From the NCBI RefSeq assembly GCF_027533645.1, contig NZ_JAQAGY010000012.1, forward strand, positions 124,001-188,000: a stretch of DNA of 64,000 nt. Direction: 5' to 3'. Under the pieces are notes generated by a model, which saw nothing but the letters and a program-made list of their open reading frames with translations, searched no databases and had not been told where the DNA came from. The stretch's first letter is position 1. Each line of letters opens with the position of its first letter. Below, in pieces: positions 37,035-45,181 of the stretch. This DNA is from Paenibacillus caseinilyticus (lineage in GTDB: Bacteria; Bacillota; Bacilli; Paenibacillales; NBRC-103111). Both the position numbers and the translations under genes were made by a program.

Positions 37035-37267
37035 ACATTTGGCCTCCTGAAAGGTAGCGTGCAGCTGAATGTTTACAGGAGAATCTTACCGGAAGACGCT
37101 GAAGCAGTAACAACTCCAGCGCACGGACATTCTCAGCTCTTCGCCGCTTGCGATCCATTAATCGGCAACTTCTTGTGCAATACCTGTTTCGGACAAGGAT
37201 ATGTTTAGTAACGAACGAACCTGTTCCAGACGCTAAAATTCCCTATCAGAAAATGTAAGTTACACTA
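37035..37267. other. intergenic region without recognised gene
   Basis: This stretch holds the ribosome binding site of the broken GyrI-like gene and then sequence in which no open frame resembles a known protein. It becomes AT-rich towards 37250, marking the start of the amylase segment. Confidence 0.5.
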
Positions 37268-37314
37268 TTGACGAAGAACATGGACATTGAGATAATAGTT
37301 AAGAAACCGGTTTC
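37268..37314 (+). promoter_or_regulatory. promoter with LacI/CcpA-like operator at the start site
   Basis: TTGACG (37268-37273), exactly 17 bases, then GATAAT (37291-37296). The predicted transcription start coincides with the perfect 12-bp palindrome GAAACCGGTTTC (37303-37314), a central-CG operator form typical of LacI/GalR regulators. It points towards the amylase, 510 bases downstream. Confidence 0.55.
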
Positions 37315-37340
37315 CTGAAGTTTCAATAATTATTCAATGA

Positions 37341-37439
37341 ACGACTGGCTGGTGGTTGTTTAAAGAGCGCCGCTTGGTCGAATGCTTCTTTAATAAGCTA
37401 GAGCACAATCGGCGACTGGCAACTCGGTACGATAAATTG
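37341..37439 (+). mobile_element. truncated IS5-family-type transposase remnant
   Basis: After a TGA at 37338, the frame encodes 'WWLFKERRLVECFFNKLEH' and then 'NRRLATRYDKL'. This matches the extreme C-terminal region of DDE transposases of the IS5 superfamily (the E of DDE lies in the VE-FF-KL helix). The rest of the element is missing upstream, and homology stops after DKL. It is a dead fragment that marks past insertion near the amylase. Confidence 0.6.
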
Positions 37440-37460
37440 TACGTACCGAGTTGCTTTTTT
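37419..37460 (+). terminator. perfect hairpin and T tract overlapping the transposase remnant
   Basis: GCAACTCGGTACG (37419-37431) and CGTACCGAGTTGC (37442-37454) are perfect 13-bp arms followed by TTTTTT. The left arm lies inside the transposase-derived codons. It stands between the operator-bearing promoter and the amylase gene, so it could attenuate or insulate transcription. Confidence 0.75.
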
Positions 37461-37519
37461 ACATCTGGCTTCTTCTATGGTTTCGTTGGACAAAGCGTAT
37501 TCGACTCGTCATGGATAAC

Positions 37520-37535
37520 TTGAACGCGTATACAA
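37520..37535 (+). promoter_or_regulatory. candidate catabolite-responsive element (cre)
   Basis: TTGAACGCGTATACAA matches the cre consensus WTGNAANCGNWNNCAW at all fixed positions but one. A CcpA site before a starch-degrading gene would be expected in Bacillales. Confidence 0.35.
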
Positions 37536-37614
37536 TTTCGCGACTGTATGAAACGTGGAATACCTGATTTTGTAATAAAACCTATTATGTAAGCGCCCAC
37601 ACATGATGAAACTC

Positions 37615-37660
37615 TGAAGGGAGGTGAGCGAATGGATGATCCCGTTATGAAGGGAGGTGA
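37615..37660 (+). repeat. duplicated TGAAGGGAGGTGA ribosome-binding-site-like motif
   Basis: TGAAGGGAGGTGA occurs at 37615-37627 and again at 37648-37660, exactly 33 bases apart, in the leader of the amylase gene. The first copy is correctly spaced before a small frame. Confidence 0.5.
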
Positions 37661-37748
37661 CAGAACCCGAGAGGTGCGATCGCGTCATGGTATGCAAGAA
37701 GGCATGAAGAATAAGCGCCACCGAATAGGCATTCTTTGCACTAATTAG
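37632..37748 (+). CDS. possible 38-residue leader peptide
   Basis: An ATG four bases after GGGAGGTGAGCGA opens a 38-codon frame (MDDPVMKGGDRTREVRSRHG...) ending at TAG 37746. The peptide is strongly basic, with no membrane segment. The ribosome binding site is excellent, but nothing else proves expression. It ends 75 bases before the amylase start and might act as a translated leader, or it may be debris of an older gene. Confidence 0.3.
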   Translation: MDDPVMKGGDRTREVRSRHGMQEGMKNKRHRIGILCTN

Positions 37749-37823
37749 AATGTCGCGTTGCTGATTTATGGAAGCTATGTTTGTATGCCTATACAAAGAG
37801 TATGAAATGAGGAGGATGTACAC

Positions 37824-40800
37824 TTGAAAGAAAGCAAATCAAGGAAATGGTTTATTTGGCTGCTTGTATTATCGATGTGTTTGAGTTTGTTTAGCTTTAC
37901 GGGCGGGGCAATGGCCGCTACTAATACGAATTATACGGTTACATATGAAAATACGACAGCGTCAGCTGTTACGCTGCATTGGTCGCTGAACAATTGGACG
38001 ACTTCGGTGGATACGGCAATGACGAAGAACGGGACTACGTTTACCGCAAATCTCAGTGTTCCCGAGGGTTCCACCATAATCTATTGTTATCACATTACGG
38101 CTCCGACGGATAAATGGGATAATAATGGCGGTAAAAACTGGACGGCGGCGATTTCGGCCAATGGAAAATACGAGGCAGAGAATGCCGCATTATCTGGCGG
38201 CACGAAGCTGAACACCAATCACAGCGGGTATTCCGGAACGGGCTTTATCGGTGGATACGAAACGGCCGGCGCAACAACGACTTTTACCGTGCAGGCTTCT
38301 TCAGCGGGAAGTTATGATGCAACGCTCCGCTATGCCAATGCGACAGGCAGCGCCAAAACGATTTCGATCCTCGTCAATGGATCAGCCGTCCAAAAGACGA
38401 CTCTGCCAAACTTGGCCAATTGGGATACGTGGGGGGACAAAACGGAATCTCTTACGTTACATGCAGGGGTTAATACGATCGCATATAAATATGATTCTGG
38501 AGACAGCGGGAATATTAACATCGATTATCTGACCGTTGTGTCAGGGGGAACATCCCCTAAAACTCCTGTGATTTCGGTCTCGCCTGAGCCGAAAACATAC
38601 AGCACCGCCCAAACGGTAACGTTAACCAGCACTAGCGCCGGAGATAAGATTTACTACACGACGGACGGCTCTACGCCTACGACATCGTCAACACTATACA
38701 CCTCGGCGATTCAAGTGTCATCGTCGATGACCATCAAGGCGTTCGGAGTGAACGCAGACGGTCAAGCAGGCAGTATAAACAGCTTCGCTTATGTTATTGA
38801 GCCGAAGGCAACCGGGTTAACGGTGCATATCAAAAAACCTTCGACCTGGAATTCAGCGGTCAGAATCCACTATTGGAACTTGGTTCCGGCATCGGTTCCA
38901 ACGAGCGGCGCATGGCCGGGTATTCTGATGAATTCGGACGGCAACGGCTGGTACAGCTATACCATTGCCGGAGCCACAAGCACAAGCCTGATTTTTAATG
39001 ACGGCAGCGGCAAACAATCGGCGGATTTGTCCCGCAGTGCCAAAGAGGGCTGGTATTACAACGATAACGTCTGGTACGATGTCAATCCGGAGAGTCCTAA
39101 AATTCCAGCGATTACCGTCTCGCCTGAGCCCAAAACATACGACTCCGCCCAAACGGTAACGTTATCCAGCACCACCAATGGAGATAAAATTTACTACACG
39201 ACGGACGGCTCTACGCCTACGACATCGTCGACCTTATACACATCTGCGATTCCAGTTGCTTCATCGAAGACTATCAAAGCATTTGGAGTCAATTCAGCCG
39301 GTCAAGCAGGAAGCGTAAGCTCCTTCTCTTATGTGATCGACCCGAATGCCGATACGCAGCCTCCCAGCATCACGCCGAATTTGCCAGTGGGACGCTCCGA
39401 GACAGCGGTAACCGTATCCTTTACCGTGAAAGATAATAAGGCTGCAACAACAACAGCCTACTATACAATGGATGGCACCGAGCCGACAAAAAGCTCCCCG
39501 ACGTATATTTCCGGTAATGCATCGGCCGGCTTGACCGGACCATCGATCCTGATTTCCAAGTCAACGACTTTGAAATTCCTGGTGGTTGACGGCGCTGGCA
39601 ATCAGACAACGCAAAGCTTCGTCTATAACATTGGAAAAAACAGCGGCGATTTCCGCGAGGACACGATTTATTTCGTTCTTCCTTCCCGATTCTATGATGG
39701 CGATCCGAGCAACAACGTGCATGCCTGGGATGATGCCAAGGCAAAGAATCCCGATTCAGACCCAGCATGGCGCGGTGACTTTAAGGGGCTAATTCAAAAG
39801 CTGGATTACATTAAAGCCCTTGGCTTCAGCGCGATCTGGGTTTCGCCGGTCGTGCAAAATGCCAGCGGTTATGATTATCATGGGTACCATGCGATTAATT
39901 TTGCCAAGGTGGACCCGCGGTATGAATCGGCTGGTGCTTCTTACCAGGATCTGATCCATGCGGCTCATGCCAAAGGGATCAAAATTATTCAGGATATCGT
40001 GCTCAATCATACCGGCAATTTCGGTGAAGAGAACCTGTTCCCCCTGTTCAAGAAAGACCCGACTAAACCGGACACAGTCAATAACATGATCAAAATTACC
40101 GATAAGCTGCCGGCAAACTACGATTCCATGACACCCGATCAGCAGTATCAGGCAAGAATCGCTTTGATGAAGACTGAGGGAATGAACAACAATATATACC
40201 ACACCGAGAAAAGTCTTTCCTGGGAATCTTACACTGTACAAACAGGGCAGATTGCAGGGGATTGCGTGGATTTGAATACGGAAGAACCGAAAGTTGCCCA
40301 CTACTTGACAGACGTTTACAACAAGTATATCGATATGGGAGTTGACTCTTTTCGAGTCGACACGTTGAAACATGTGAGCCGTTATGATTTTAATAAATAT
40401 TTCTTGCCTGCATGGAAGGAAAGAGGCGGCTCGAACTTCTTTATCTTCGGCGAAGTGGCTACCCGCTATCGGGATGTATGGAACAGCGGCATTCCAGCGA
40501 TTTCGACGCCATTCTATACGTGGAAAGAATCGAAATCCTATCCGGGCGACGGCAAGGATGACTACGCTTCCAATAAGGCGTCCGTTGAACAACAATGGGC
40601 CGATAACTCAACGACGGCAGGACAACCGACATCGAACAACGCGTTCTTGAACGGCAACAACTATCATACACCGGACTACTCGAAGAAATCGGGCATGGAT
40701 GTGATCGACTTCCCGATGCATTGGGCATTTAAGACGGCAAGAGAAGCATTCGCCATGAAAAGCGGAGACCAATACTACAATGATGCAACCTGGAACGTAA

Positions 40801-41444
40801 CGTACGTCGATTCGCATGACTATGCGCCTGACCAAGCTCCGGAGAATCAAAGATTCGCCGGAACGCAGGATACTTGGGCGGAGAATCTGAACCTCATGTT
40901 CACTTTCCGGGGCATACCGACGATTTTCTACGGCAGTGAAGTAGAATTCCAGAAAGGCCAAGTGATTGATGTAGGTCCGAACGCTCCGTTAAGCACGACG
41001 GGCCGCGCTTATTTTGGAGACCGCATCGAAGGCAGCGTGACGGTAACAGACTACGGTAAGTATACGAATGCGACAGGCACGCTTGCGGAAGCGCTTCAAT
41101 ATCCTCTGGCGCAGCACATCAGAAGCTTAAACCTGATCAGAAGAGCCGTTCCGGCCCTGCAAAAAGGCCAGTACTCCACGGAGAATGTAAGCGGCGATTT
41201 GGCGTTCAAAAGAAGATTTACAGATACGTCTAAAGGGATCGACAGCTTTGTCCTGGTGACGATTTCTGGAAATGCGACTTTCACGGGAATTCCGAACGGA
41301 ACCTATGTCGACGCAGTTACCGGCGATACCAAAACAGTATCCAACGGCAGTATCACGCTAAACTGCTCCGGCAAAGGAAATGCAAGAGTGTACGTACTTA
41401 ACGGCAAAGGTAAAATTGGGGAAACAGGTACTTATTTGAAATAA
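37824..41444 (+). CDS. secreted multidomain alpha-amylase (GH13) with carbohydrate-binding modules
   Basis: The 1206-residue precursor starts at TTG, eight bases after GGAGG, and has a signal peptide cleaved near AMA-A (residue 31). Order: a starch-binding CBM25/26-like module (~35-110); a CBM35-like module (~115-240, KYEAENAALSGGTK); a chitobiase-C-like beta module (~247-325); a second starch-binding module (~331-422); two more chitobiase-C-like modules (~427-505, ~513-604); then a GH13 barrel. Catalytic residues are Asp846 (FRVDTLKH), Glu877 (FGEVATR) and Asp999 (YVDSHD). A C-terminal beta domain ends at 1206. It should cleave alpha-1,4 glucans outside the cell. Base composition is clearly lower in GC than neighbouring genes. 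Confidence 0.93.
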   Translation: MKESKSRKWFIWLLVLSMCLSLFSFTGGAMAATNTNYTVTYENTTASAVTLHWSLNNWTTSVDTAMTKNGTTFTANLSVPEGSTIIYCYHITAPTDKWDNNGGKNWTAAISANGKYEAENAALSGGTKLNTNHSGYSGTGFIGGYETAGATTTFTVQASSAGSYDATLRYANATGSAKTISILVNGSAVQKTTLPNLANWDTWGDKTESLTLHAGVNTIAYKYDSGDSGNINIDYLTVVSGGTSPKTPVISVSPEPKTYSTAQTVTLTSTSAGDKIYYTTDGSTPTTSSTLYTSAIQVSSSMTIKAFGVNADGQAGSINSFAYVIEPKATGLTVHIKKPSTWNSAVRIHYWNLVPASVPTSGAWPGILMNSDGNGWYSYTIAGATSTSLIFNDGSGKQSADLSRSAKEGWYYNDNVWYDVNPESPKIPAITVSPEPKTYDSAQTVTLSSTTNGDKIYYTTDGSTPTTSSTLYTSAIPVASSKTIKAFGVNSAGQAGSVSSFSYVIDPNADTQPPSITPNLPVGRSETAVTVSFTVKDNKAATTTAYYTMDGTEPTKSSPTYISGNASAGLTGPSILISKSTTLKFLVVDGAGNQTTQSFVYNIGKNSGDFREDTIYFVLPSRFYDGDPSNNVHAWDDAKAKNPDSDPAWRGDFKGLIQKLDYIKALGFSAIWVSPVVQNASGYDYHGYHAINFAKVDPRYESAGASYQDLIHAAHAKGIKIIQDIVLNHTGNFGEENLFPLFKKDPTKPDTVNNMIKITDKLPANYDSMTPDQQYQARIALMKTEGMNNNIYHTEKSLSWESYTVQTGQIAGDCVDLNTEEPKVAHYLTDVYNKYIDMGVDSFRVDTLKHVSRYDFNKYFLPAWKERGGSNFFIFGEVATRYRDVWNSGIPAISTPFYTWKESKSYPGDGKDDYASNKASVEQQWADNSTTAGQPTSNNAFLNGNNYHTPDYSKKSGMDVIDFPMHWAFKTAREAFAMKSGDQYYNDATWNVTYVDSHDYAPDQAPENQRFAGTQDTWAENLNLMFTFRGIPTIFYGSEVEFQKGQVIDVGPNAPLSTTGRAYFGDRIEGSVTVTDYGKYTNATGTLAEALQYPLAQHIRSLNLIRRAVPALQKGQYSTENVSGDLAFKRRFTDTSKGIDSFVLVTISGNATFTGIPNGTYVDAVTGDTKTVSNGSITLNCSGKGNARVYVLNGKGKIGETGTYLK

Positions 41445-41452
41445 GATGAATG

Positions 41453-41478
41453 AAGAGGGCCTTCGAGCCCTCTTTATC
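41453..41478 (+). terminator. rho-independent terminator of the amylase gene
   Basis: AAGAGGGC (41453-41460) pairs with GCCCTCTT (41467-41474) across a six-base loop, then TTAT. Repeat copy A begins two bases later. Confidence 0.75.
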
Positions 41479-41479
41479 A

Positions 41480-41550
41480 ATATATAAGAGTTTATATCTC
41501 GCCAGGGCTCGATCCTGTAATCTTATATATCTTATAAACGCGCATCGTCC
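41480..41550 (+). repeat. dispersed repeat, copy A
   Basis: One of three related elements in the window. Arms ATATATAAG (41480-41488) and CTTATATAT (41522-41530) are perfectly complementary around a 33-base loop that contains CTCGCCAGGGCTCGATCC. The conserved tail TTATAAACGCGCATCGTCC follows to 41550. It lies directly behind the amylase terminator. This copy lacks the GCGAAGCCGT extension of the other two. Confidence 0.75.
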
Positions 41551-41725
41551 CTCGTCTTCCTTTCAAACACGAGAGAGAACAAAATGTGAAACACGGCCAA
41601 AGAAGGGAGGCCAAACGACTTTCGTATGCCTGCATCCCGCAGAAGTTTGCTTTGAGTTGGTTAAGTTTCACAAGACGCGCCGGGAGAAAGGCTTGGGCCA
41701 GCGCTCCATCAGTCCGTCAGCCCGC

Positions 41726-42745
41726 TTACAGGCGAATGCAGATTTTGCCGAAGTGGGCGCCCTGCTGCAGGTAGCGCAGCGCCTCCACCGACTCGGCGAA
41801 CGGGAATACACGGTCGATGACCGGCCGGATCCGGCTTGCACGCAGTGCCCGGTTCATATCCTCGAACATCTCGCGGCTGCCCACATTCACCCCCTGCAGG
41901 GTCACTTTCTTCTGAATGGCAGCGATGAGATCCACGCCCTCTGCGGTCGTACCCGAGAGGACGCCTATGATGCTGACGCGTCCACCTGGACGCACGGCTG
42001 CCAGGGCGGCGTTCAGCGTAGCGGCCCCGCCGAGGTCCAGTACATGGTCCGCCCCGATCCCCCCGGTCAGCCGGAGTACCTCCTGCTCCCACTTCGGGTG
42101 CGTCTTGTAGTTGATCCCGAAGTCGGCGCCGAGCGTCGCGGCCCGCTCCAGCTTGGCGTCGCTGCCCGAGGTGATGATCACGCGAGCCCCGTGCAGCTTC
42201 GCGAACTGGAGCGCGAACAAGGCTACGCCGCCGGTGCCTTGGATGACCACGGTCTCGCCGGCCCGGATCCGGCCTTCGGTTACCAGTGCATGCCAGGCGG
42301 TCAGTCCGGCGATGGGCAGGGCGGCGGCTTCCTCGTCCGTGAGGTACTCGGGCACAAGCACCAGCGCTTCTTGCGGGAACACCGCATATTCCGCTAGCAC
42401 GCCATCCCTGGGCCCGCCCAGGGTGGAACCCAGCATTTGCCGTGAAGGGGTTCCGCTCACCCATTCCTGCACGAAGATGGGGCAGACGCGGTCGCCCGGC
42501 TTCACGCGCGTCACGCCTTCGCCTAAGCCTTCCACCACCCCGGCCCCGTCCGAGACCGGGATGAGAGGCAGCGCCTCCGCTCCCACATAGAATCCCCCGA
42601 CCACCCCGAGATCCCTGGCGTTCAGCGAGACCGCTTTGATGCGTACCAGCACTTCTCCCGGTCCCGGTACTGGCTTAGCCCGTTCCCCCGCCCGGATGCC
42701 TTCCAGTCCAAAAGTGTCCTTCAATTCAAATACGTTCATGTTCAT
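41726..42745 (-). CDS. zinc-free medium-chain dehydrogenase/quinone-oxidoreductase-like
   Basis: The 339-residue medium-chain alcohol dehydrogenase-like enzyme has VSLNARDLGVVGGFY at the N-terminal fold, the NADPH-binding motif VVIQGTGGVALFALQFAKL, and GADFGINYKTHP. The cysteines for structural zinc are absent, as in quinone-oxidoreductase-like members. GGAGCG precedes the ATG. It is divergent from an HxlR regulator, a very common arrangement for enzymes that clear quinones or reactive carbonyls; regulation by that neighbour is inferred. Confidence 0.88.
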   Translation of the reverse strand: MNMNVFELKDTFGLEGIRAGERAKPVPGPGEVLVRIKAVSLNARDLGVVGGFYVGAEALPLIPVSDGAGVVEGLGEGVTRVKPGDRVCPIFVQEWVSGTPSRQMLGSTLGGPRDGVLAEYAVFPQEALVLVPEYLTDEEAAALPIAGLTAWHALVTEGRIRAGETVVIQGTGGVALFALQFAKLHGARVIITSGSDAKLERAATLGADFGINYKTHPKWEQEVLRLTGGIGADHVLDLGGAATLNAALAAVRPGGRVSIIGVLSGTTAEGVDLIAAIQKKVTLQGVNVGSREMFEDMNRALRASRIRPVIDRVFPFAESVEALRYLQQGAHFGKICIRL

Positions 42746-42779
42746 CGCTCCTGTTCATTCCCTATATAAGGGGATAATG

Positions 42780-42817
42780 GGTATCTGTTTGGCATTTCTT
42801 GCTAGACAAACGATACC
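42780..42817. promoter_or_regulatory. inverted-repeat operator candidate between dehydrogenase and HxlR
   Basis: GGTATC-T-GTTTG on the left is mirrored by CAAACGATACC on the right (one inserted base), across about 15 bases. It lies in the divergent gap and is a plausible HxlR binding site for both genes. Confidence 0.45.
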
Positions 42818-42892
42818 TCATCCACTAAATTAAAGTAAGAAGGCACTTTGGAGTGGGTAAGGCACCCCAAGGTGCGCCATGGAGGGATGAGC

Positions 42893-43291
42893 ATGAGAGT
42901 GGACGGGAAGCCGGAGACCGATATCTCCGCCGCAGCGTGCAGCTACAGCCTGGCACTGGATGTGATCGCGACCAAGTGGAAGCCGCTGATCATCTACGCG
43001 CTGGAGAACGGCAGCCAGCGGTACGGGGAGATGAAGCGCCGGATCGAGGGCGTGTCCCAGAAGATGCTGACCGAGACGCTGCGGGGTATGGAGAGGGACG
43101 GACTCATCGTCCGCACCGTGCATCCTTCCGTTCCCCCGGCCGTTGACTATGAGCTGACCCCGCTCGGCAGGACCCTGATCGAGCCGCTTCAGGCGCTGCA
43201 TTTGTGGGCGAAGGCCCACCACCAGGAAGTGGTGGAAGCCAGGGAAAGGTTCGAAGGGGCGGTCTTGGGCGGAACGAGCAGGAACGGTTAA
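42893..43291 (+). CDS. HxlR-family transcriptional regulator (second copy)
   Basis: The 132-residue winged-helix regulator has the family core ACSYSLALDVIATKWKPLIIYAL with a candidate sensing Cys, RYGEMKRRIEGVSQKMLTETLRGMERDGLI and VDYELTPLGRTLIEPL. The ATG at 42893 has GGAGGG six bases upstream; earlier in-frame ATGs overlap that site. It is divergent from the dehydrogenase and probably represses it in the absence of an electrophile. Confidence 0.85.
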   Translation: MRVDGKPETDISAAACSYSLALDVIATKWKPLIIYALENGSQRYGEMKRRIEGVSQKMLTETLRGMERDGLIVRTVHPSVPPAVDYELTPLGRTLIEPLQALHLWAKAHHQEVVEARERFEGAVLGGTSRNG

Positions 43292-43436
43292 GACCGGCAG
43301 ACAGGTAGGACGGATACAAGCGGGAACGCCGGCATCCTGGCGCCTTTTCCTCCCCTAAATGGAATTGGGCCTTCCTGCGCATGCTATACGGCAAAGGGGC
43401 GGCTATGTCGTTCGGAAGAGGGAGGAGCGGTGCGGG

Positions 43437-44225
43437 ATGTCCACCGTACAGAGCAAGGACAATGCGATGATAACGGCCCTGGCGGATCCGCAGCGGAGGC
43501 AGCTGATCGGGCTGCTGAACGGTGCGCCCGGAAGCACGGTGAGCGTCCTCGCGGAGGAGCTGGAGGTCCAGAGGGCTTTGGTGCTGAAGCAGCTGAAGCA
43601 CCTCGGCGAGGCCGGGCTGCTGACCTCCCGGCAGATTGGCCGGGAGAAGCTGTATTACGCGGACACGAGGCAGCTGCGGACGCTGCTCGAGCCGCTGCTT
43701 GGACGACCTGCGGACACCCGGGAAGGCAGGCTCAGCGAGCTGAAGAAGCAGCTGGAGGAGGAGAAACGGCGCAGCGCCGTCAAGCTTCCCAGGCTGACGT
43801 ATGGCACGCTGATCCGCTCCGGACCCGGTGAGATCTGGGAAGCGCTGCGGAGCCCGGAGCGGACAGCCTCCTACTGGAGGAGCTGCCGGCTGGTGATGGA
43901 CGGACCGCCTCCTGCGACATACCGACTCGAACGGGCGGACGGCAGCCTGGCCGCGGCCGGAACCGTCCTCTCGGCTGAGCCCTCCCGCCGGCTCGAACTG
44001 ACTTGGGGAGAGAGTCCGGAGGCGCCAGCGGGAGGGCTTCCTGAGGTTGAGGGTCGTCTGCTATGGGAGTGGGAGCCGCTTTCAGGCCGGCCCGGCGTCT
44101 GCCGGGTCACCATAACGGTCACCGGCGAACTTCGCACGGAGGATTCGATCCGGGGGACGGACGGAGGATGGCCGGGGATCCTGGCGGGACTGAAGACCCT
44201 GCTGGAGACGGGAGAAGAGCTGTAG
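43437..44225 (+). CDS. ArsR-type HTH fused to SRPBCC (AHSA1/START-like) domain
   Basis: The 262-residue protein has an N-terminal ArsR winged helix (ITALADPQRRQLIGLLNGAPGSTVSVLAEELEVQRALVLKQLKHL). It is followed from about residue 110 by an SRPBCC/AHSA1 hydrophobic-pocket domain (GTLIRSGPGEIWEALRSPERTASYW ... LWEWEPL). The two are usually separate neighbouring genes, so this fusion would let ligand binding control DNA binding directly. AGGGAGGAG precedes the ATG at 43437. The C-terminus ends in a terminator. Confidence 0.8.
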   Translation: MSTVQSKDNAMITALADPQRRQLIGLLNGAPGSTVSVLAEELEVQRALVLKQLKHLGEAGLLTSRQIGREKLYYADTRQLRTLLEPLLGRPADTREGRLSELKKQLEEEKRRSAVKLPRLTYGTLIRSGPGEIWEALRSPERTASYWRSCRLVMDGPPPATYRLERADGSLAAAGTVLSAEPSRRLELTWGESPEAPAGGLPEVEGRLLWEWEPLSGRPGVCRVTITVTGELRTEDSIRGTDGGWPGILAGLKTLLETGEEL

Positions 44226-44255
44226 GCGGGAGTGGACCGCGGACGGCTCTTTTTT
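44217..44255 (+). terminator. rho-independent terminator overlapping the gene end
   Basis: GAGCTGT (44217-44223) pairs with ACGGCTC (44243-44249), with inner GGCGG/CCGC pairing, followed by TTTTTT. The stem includes the stop codon region. Repeat copy B begins four bases later. Confidence 0.65.
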
Positions 44256-44258
44256 CTT

Positions 44259-44370
44259 GAGATACAAGAATTGATACCTCACCAGAGCTCGATGCTGTCT
44301 TCTTATATTTCTAAGTAAACGCGCATGGTCCGTAAAGGATAGCGAAGCCGTCTATCTGGCTTCCGAGGTT
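44259..44370 (+). repeat. dispersed repeat, copy B
   Basis: Arms AGATACAAG (44260-44268) and CTTATATTT (44302-44310) are separated by exactly 33 bases, as in copies A and C, with eight of nine positions pairable. The tail AAACGCGCATGGTCC and then GCGAAGCCGTCTATCTGG matches copy C. It follows directly on the terminator of the ArsR-fusion gene. Confidence 0.7.
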
Positions 44371-44434
44371 CGCACGGCAGTCCCCTCCTTCGCGGCTCCC
44401 CGCCCGGTATACCGTGGTGTTCGGGCCCTCCCGG

Positions 44435-44443
44435 TGGTATAAT
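44435..44443 (+). promoter_or_regulatory. extended -10 promoter for the methyltransferase operon
   Basis: TGG-TATAAT forms an extended -10 element about 35 bases before the start codon. No good -35 is seen, which is common for extended -10 promoters. Confidence 0.45.
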
Positions 44444-44476
44444 AATCCTCGATCAACGCCAACATTTGGAGAGTGA

Positions 44477-45181
44477 GTGAGCCGGAGCATGAACGTGCGC
44501 GAGCATTTCGGAGAAATCGACATCTATTTGTTTGACCAGCTGCTCAAAGGGCGGATCCAGCCCGGCATGCGGATTCTGGATGCGGGCTGCGGCGGGGGGC
44601 GCAACCTGGTCTTCTTCCTGCGGGAGGGCTATGACGTCTACGCCGTGGACCGCAGTCCGGCGGCCGTTGAAGAGGTCCGGAAGCTGGCAGCGGGGCTGAG
44701 CCCCCGCCTGCAGGAAGAGCGCTTTCGTGCCGAGGGGCTCGAGAAGCTCAGCTTCGCCAACGATACCTTCGATGTCGTGATCTGTTCCGCCGTGCTTCAT
44801 TTTGCCGAAGACGACAGGCATTTTGGCGAGATGGTCGGGGAGCTCTGGCGGGTGCTGAAGCCCGGAGGCCTTCTCTTCACCCGGCTCGCGTCGGATATCG
44901 GGATGGAGGCGCACGTGCGGCCGCTGGGAGACGGACAGTATCTGCTGCCGGACGGCACACAGCGGTATTTGGCGAGCGCCGCGCAGCTGCACCGGATGAC
45001 GGAGAAGCTCCACGGCCAGTTCCTGGAGCCGCTGAAGACCGTGCAGGTGGAAGGGCTCCGCTGCATGACGACCTGGTGCGTGAAGAAGCCGCATATTCTG
45101 TTCTTCGATCCGATTGCCGAAGGGGCCGCGGAGCATGCGCAGGAGAACGACCATACGGATATGAGGGAGAATACCCCATGA
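44477..45181 (+). CDS. class I SAM-dependent methyltransferase
   Basis: The 234-residue enzyme has the SAM-binding motif I MRILDAGCGGGRNLVFFL, the acidic residue ending motif II in VYAVDRSPAAVE, and motif IV region FDVVICSAVLHF. It resembles TehB/UbiE-like small-molecule methyltransferases. A GTG at 44477 follows GGAGAG; an ATG four codons later is an alternative. Its stop codon overlaps the start of the next gene by four bases (ATGA), so the trio to 46783 is translationally linked. The substrate is unknown. Confidence 0.85.
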   Translation: MSRSMNVREHFGEIDIYLFDQLLKGRIQPGMRILDAGCGGGRNLVFFLREGYDVYAVDRSPAAVEEVRKLAAGLSPRLQEERFRAEGLEKLSFANDTFDVVICSAVLHFAEDDRHFGEMVGELWRVLKPGGLLFTRLASDIGMEAHVRPLGDGQYLLPDGTQRYLASAAQLHRMTEKLHGQFLEPLKTVQVEGLRCMTTWCVKKPHILFFDPIAEGAAEHAQENDHTDMRENTP

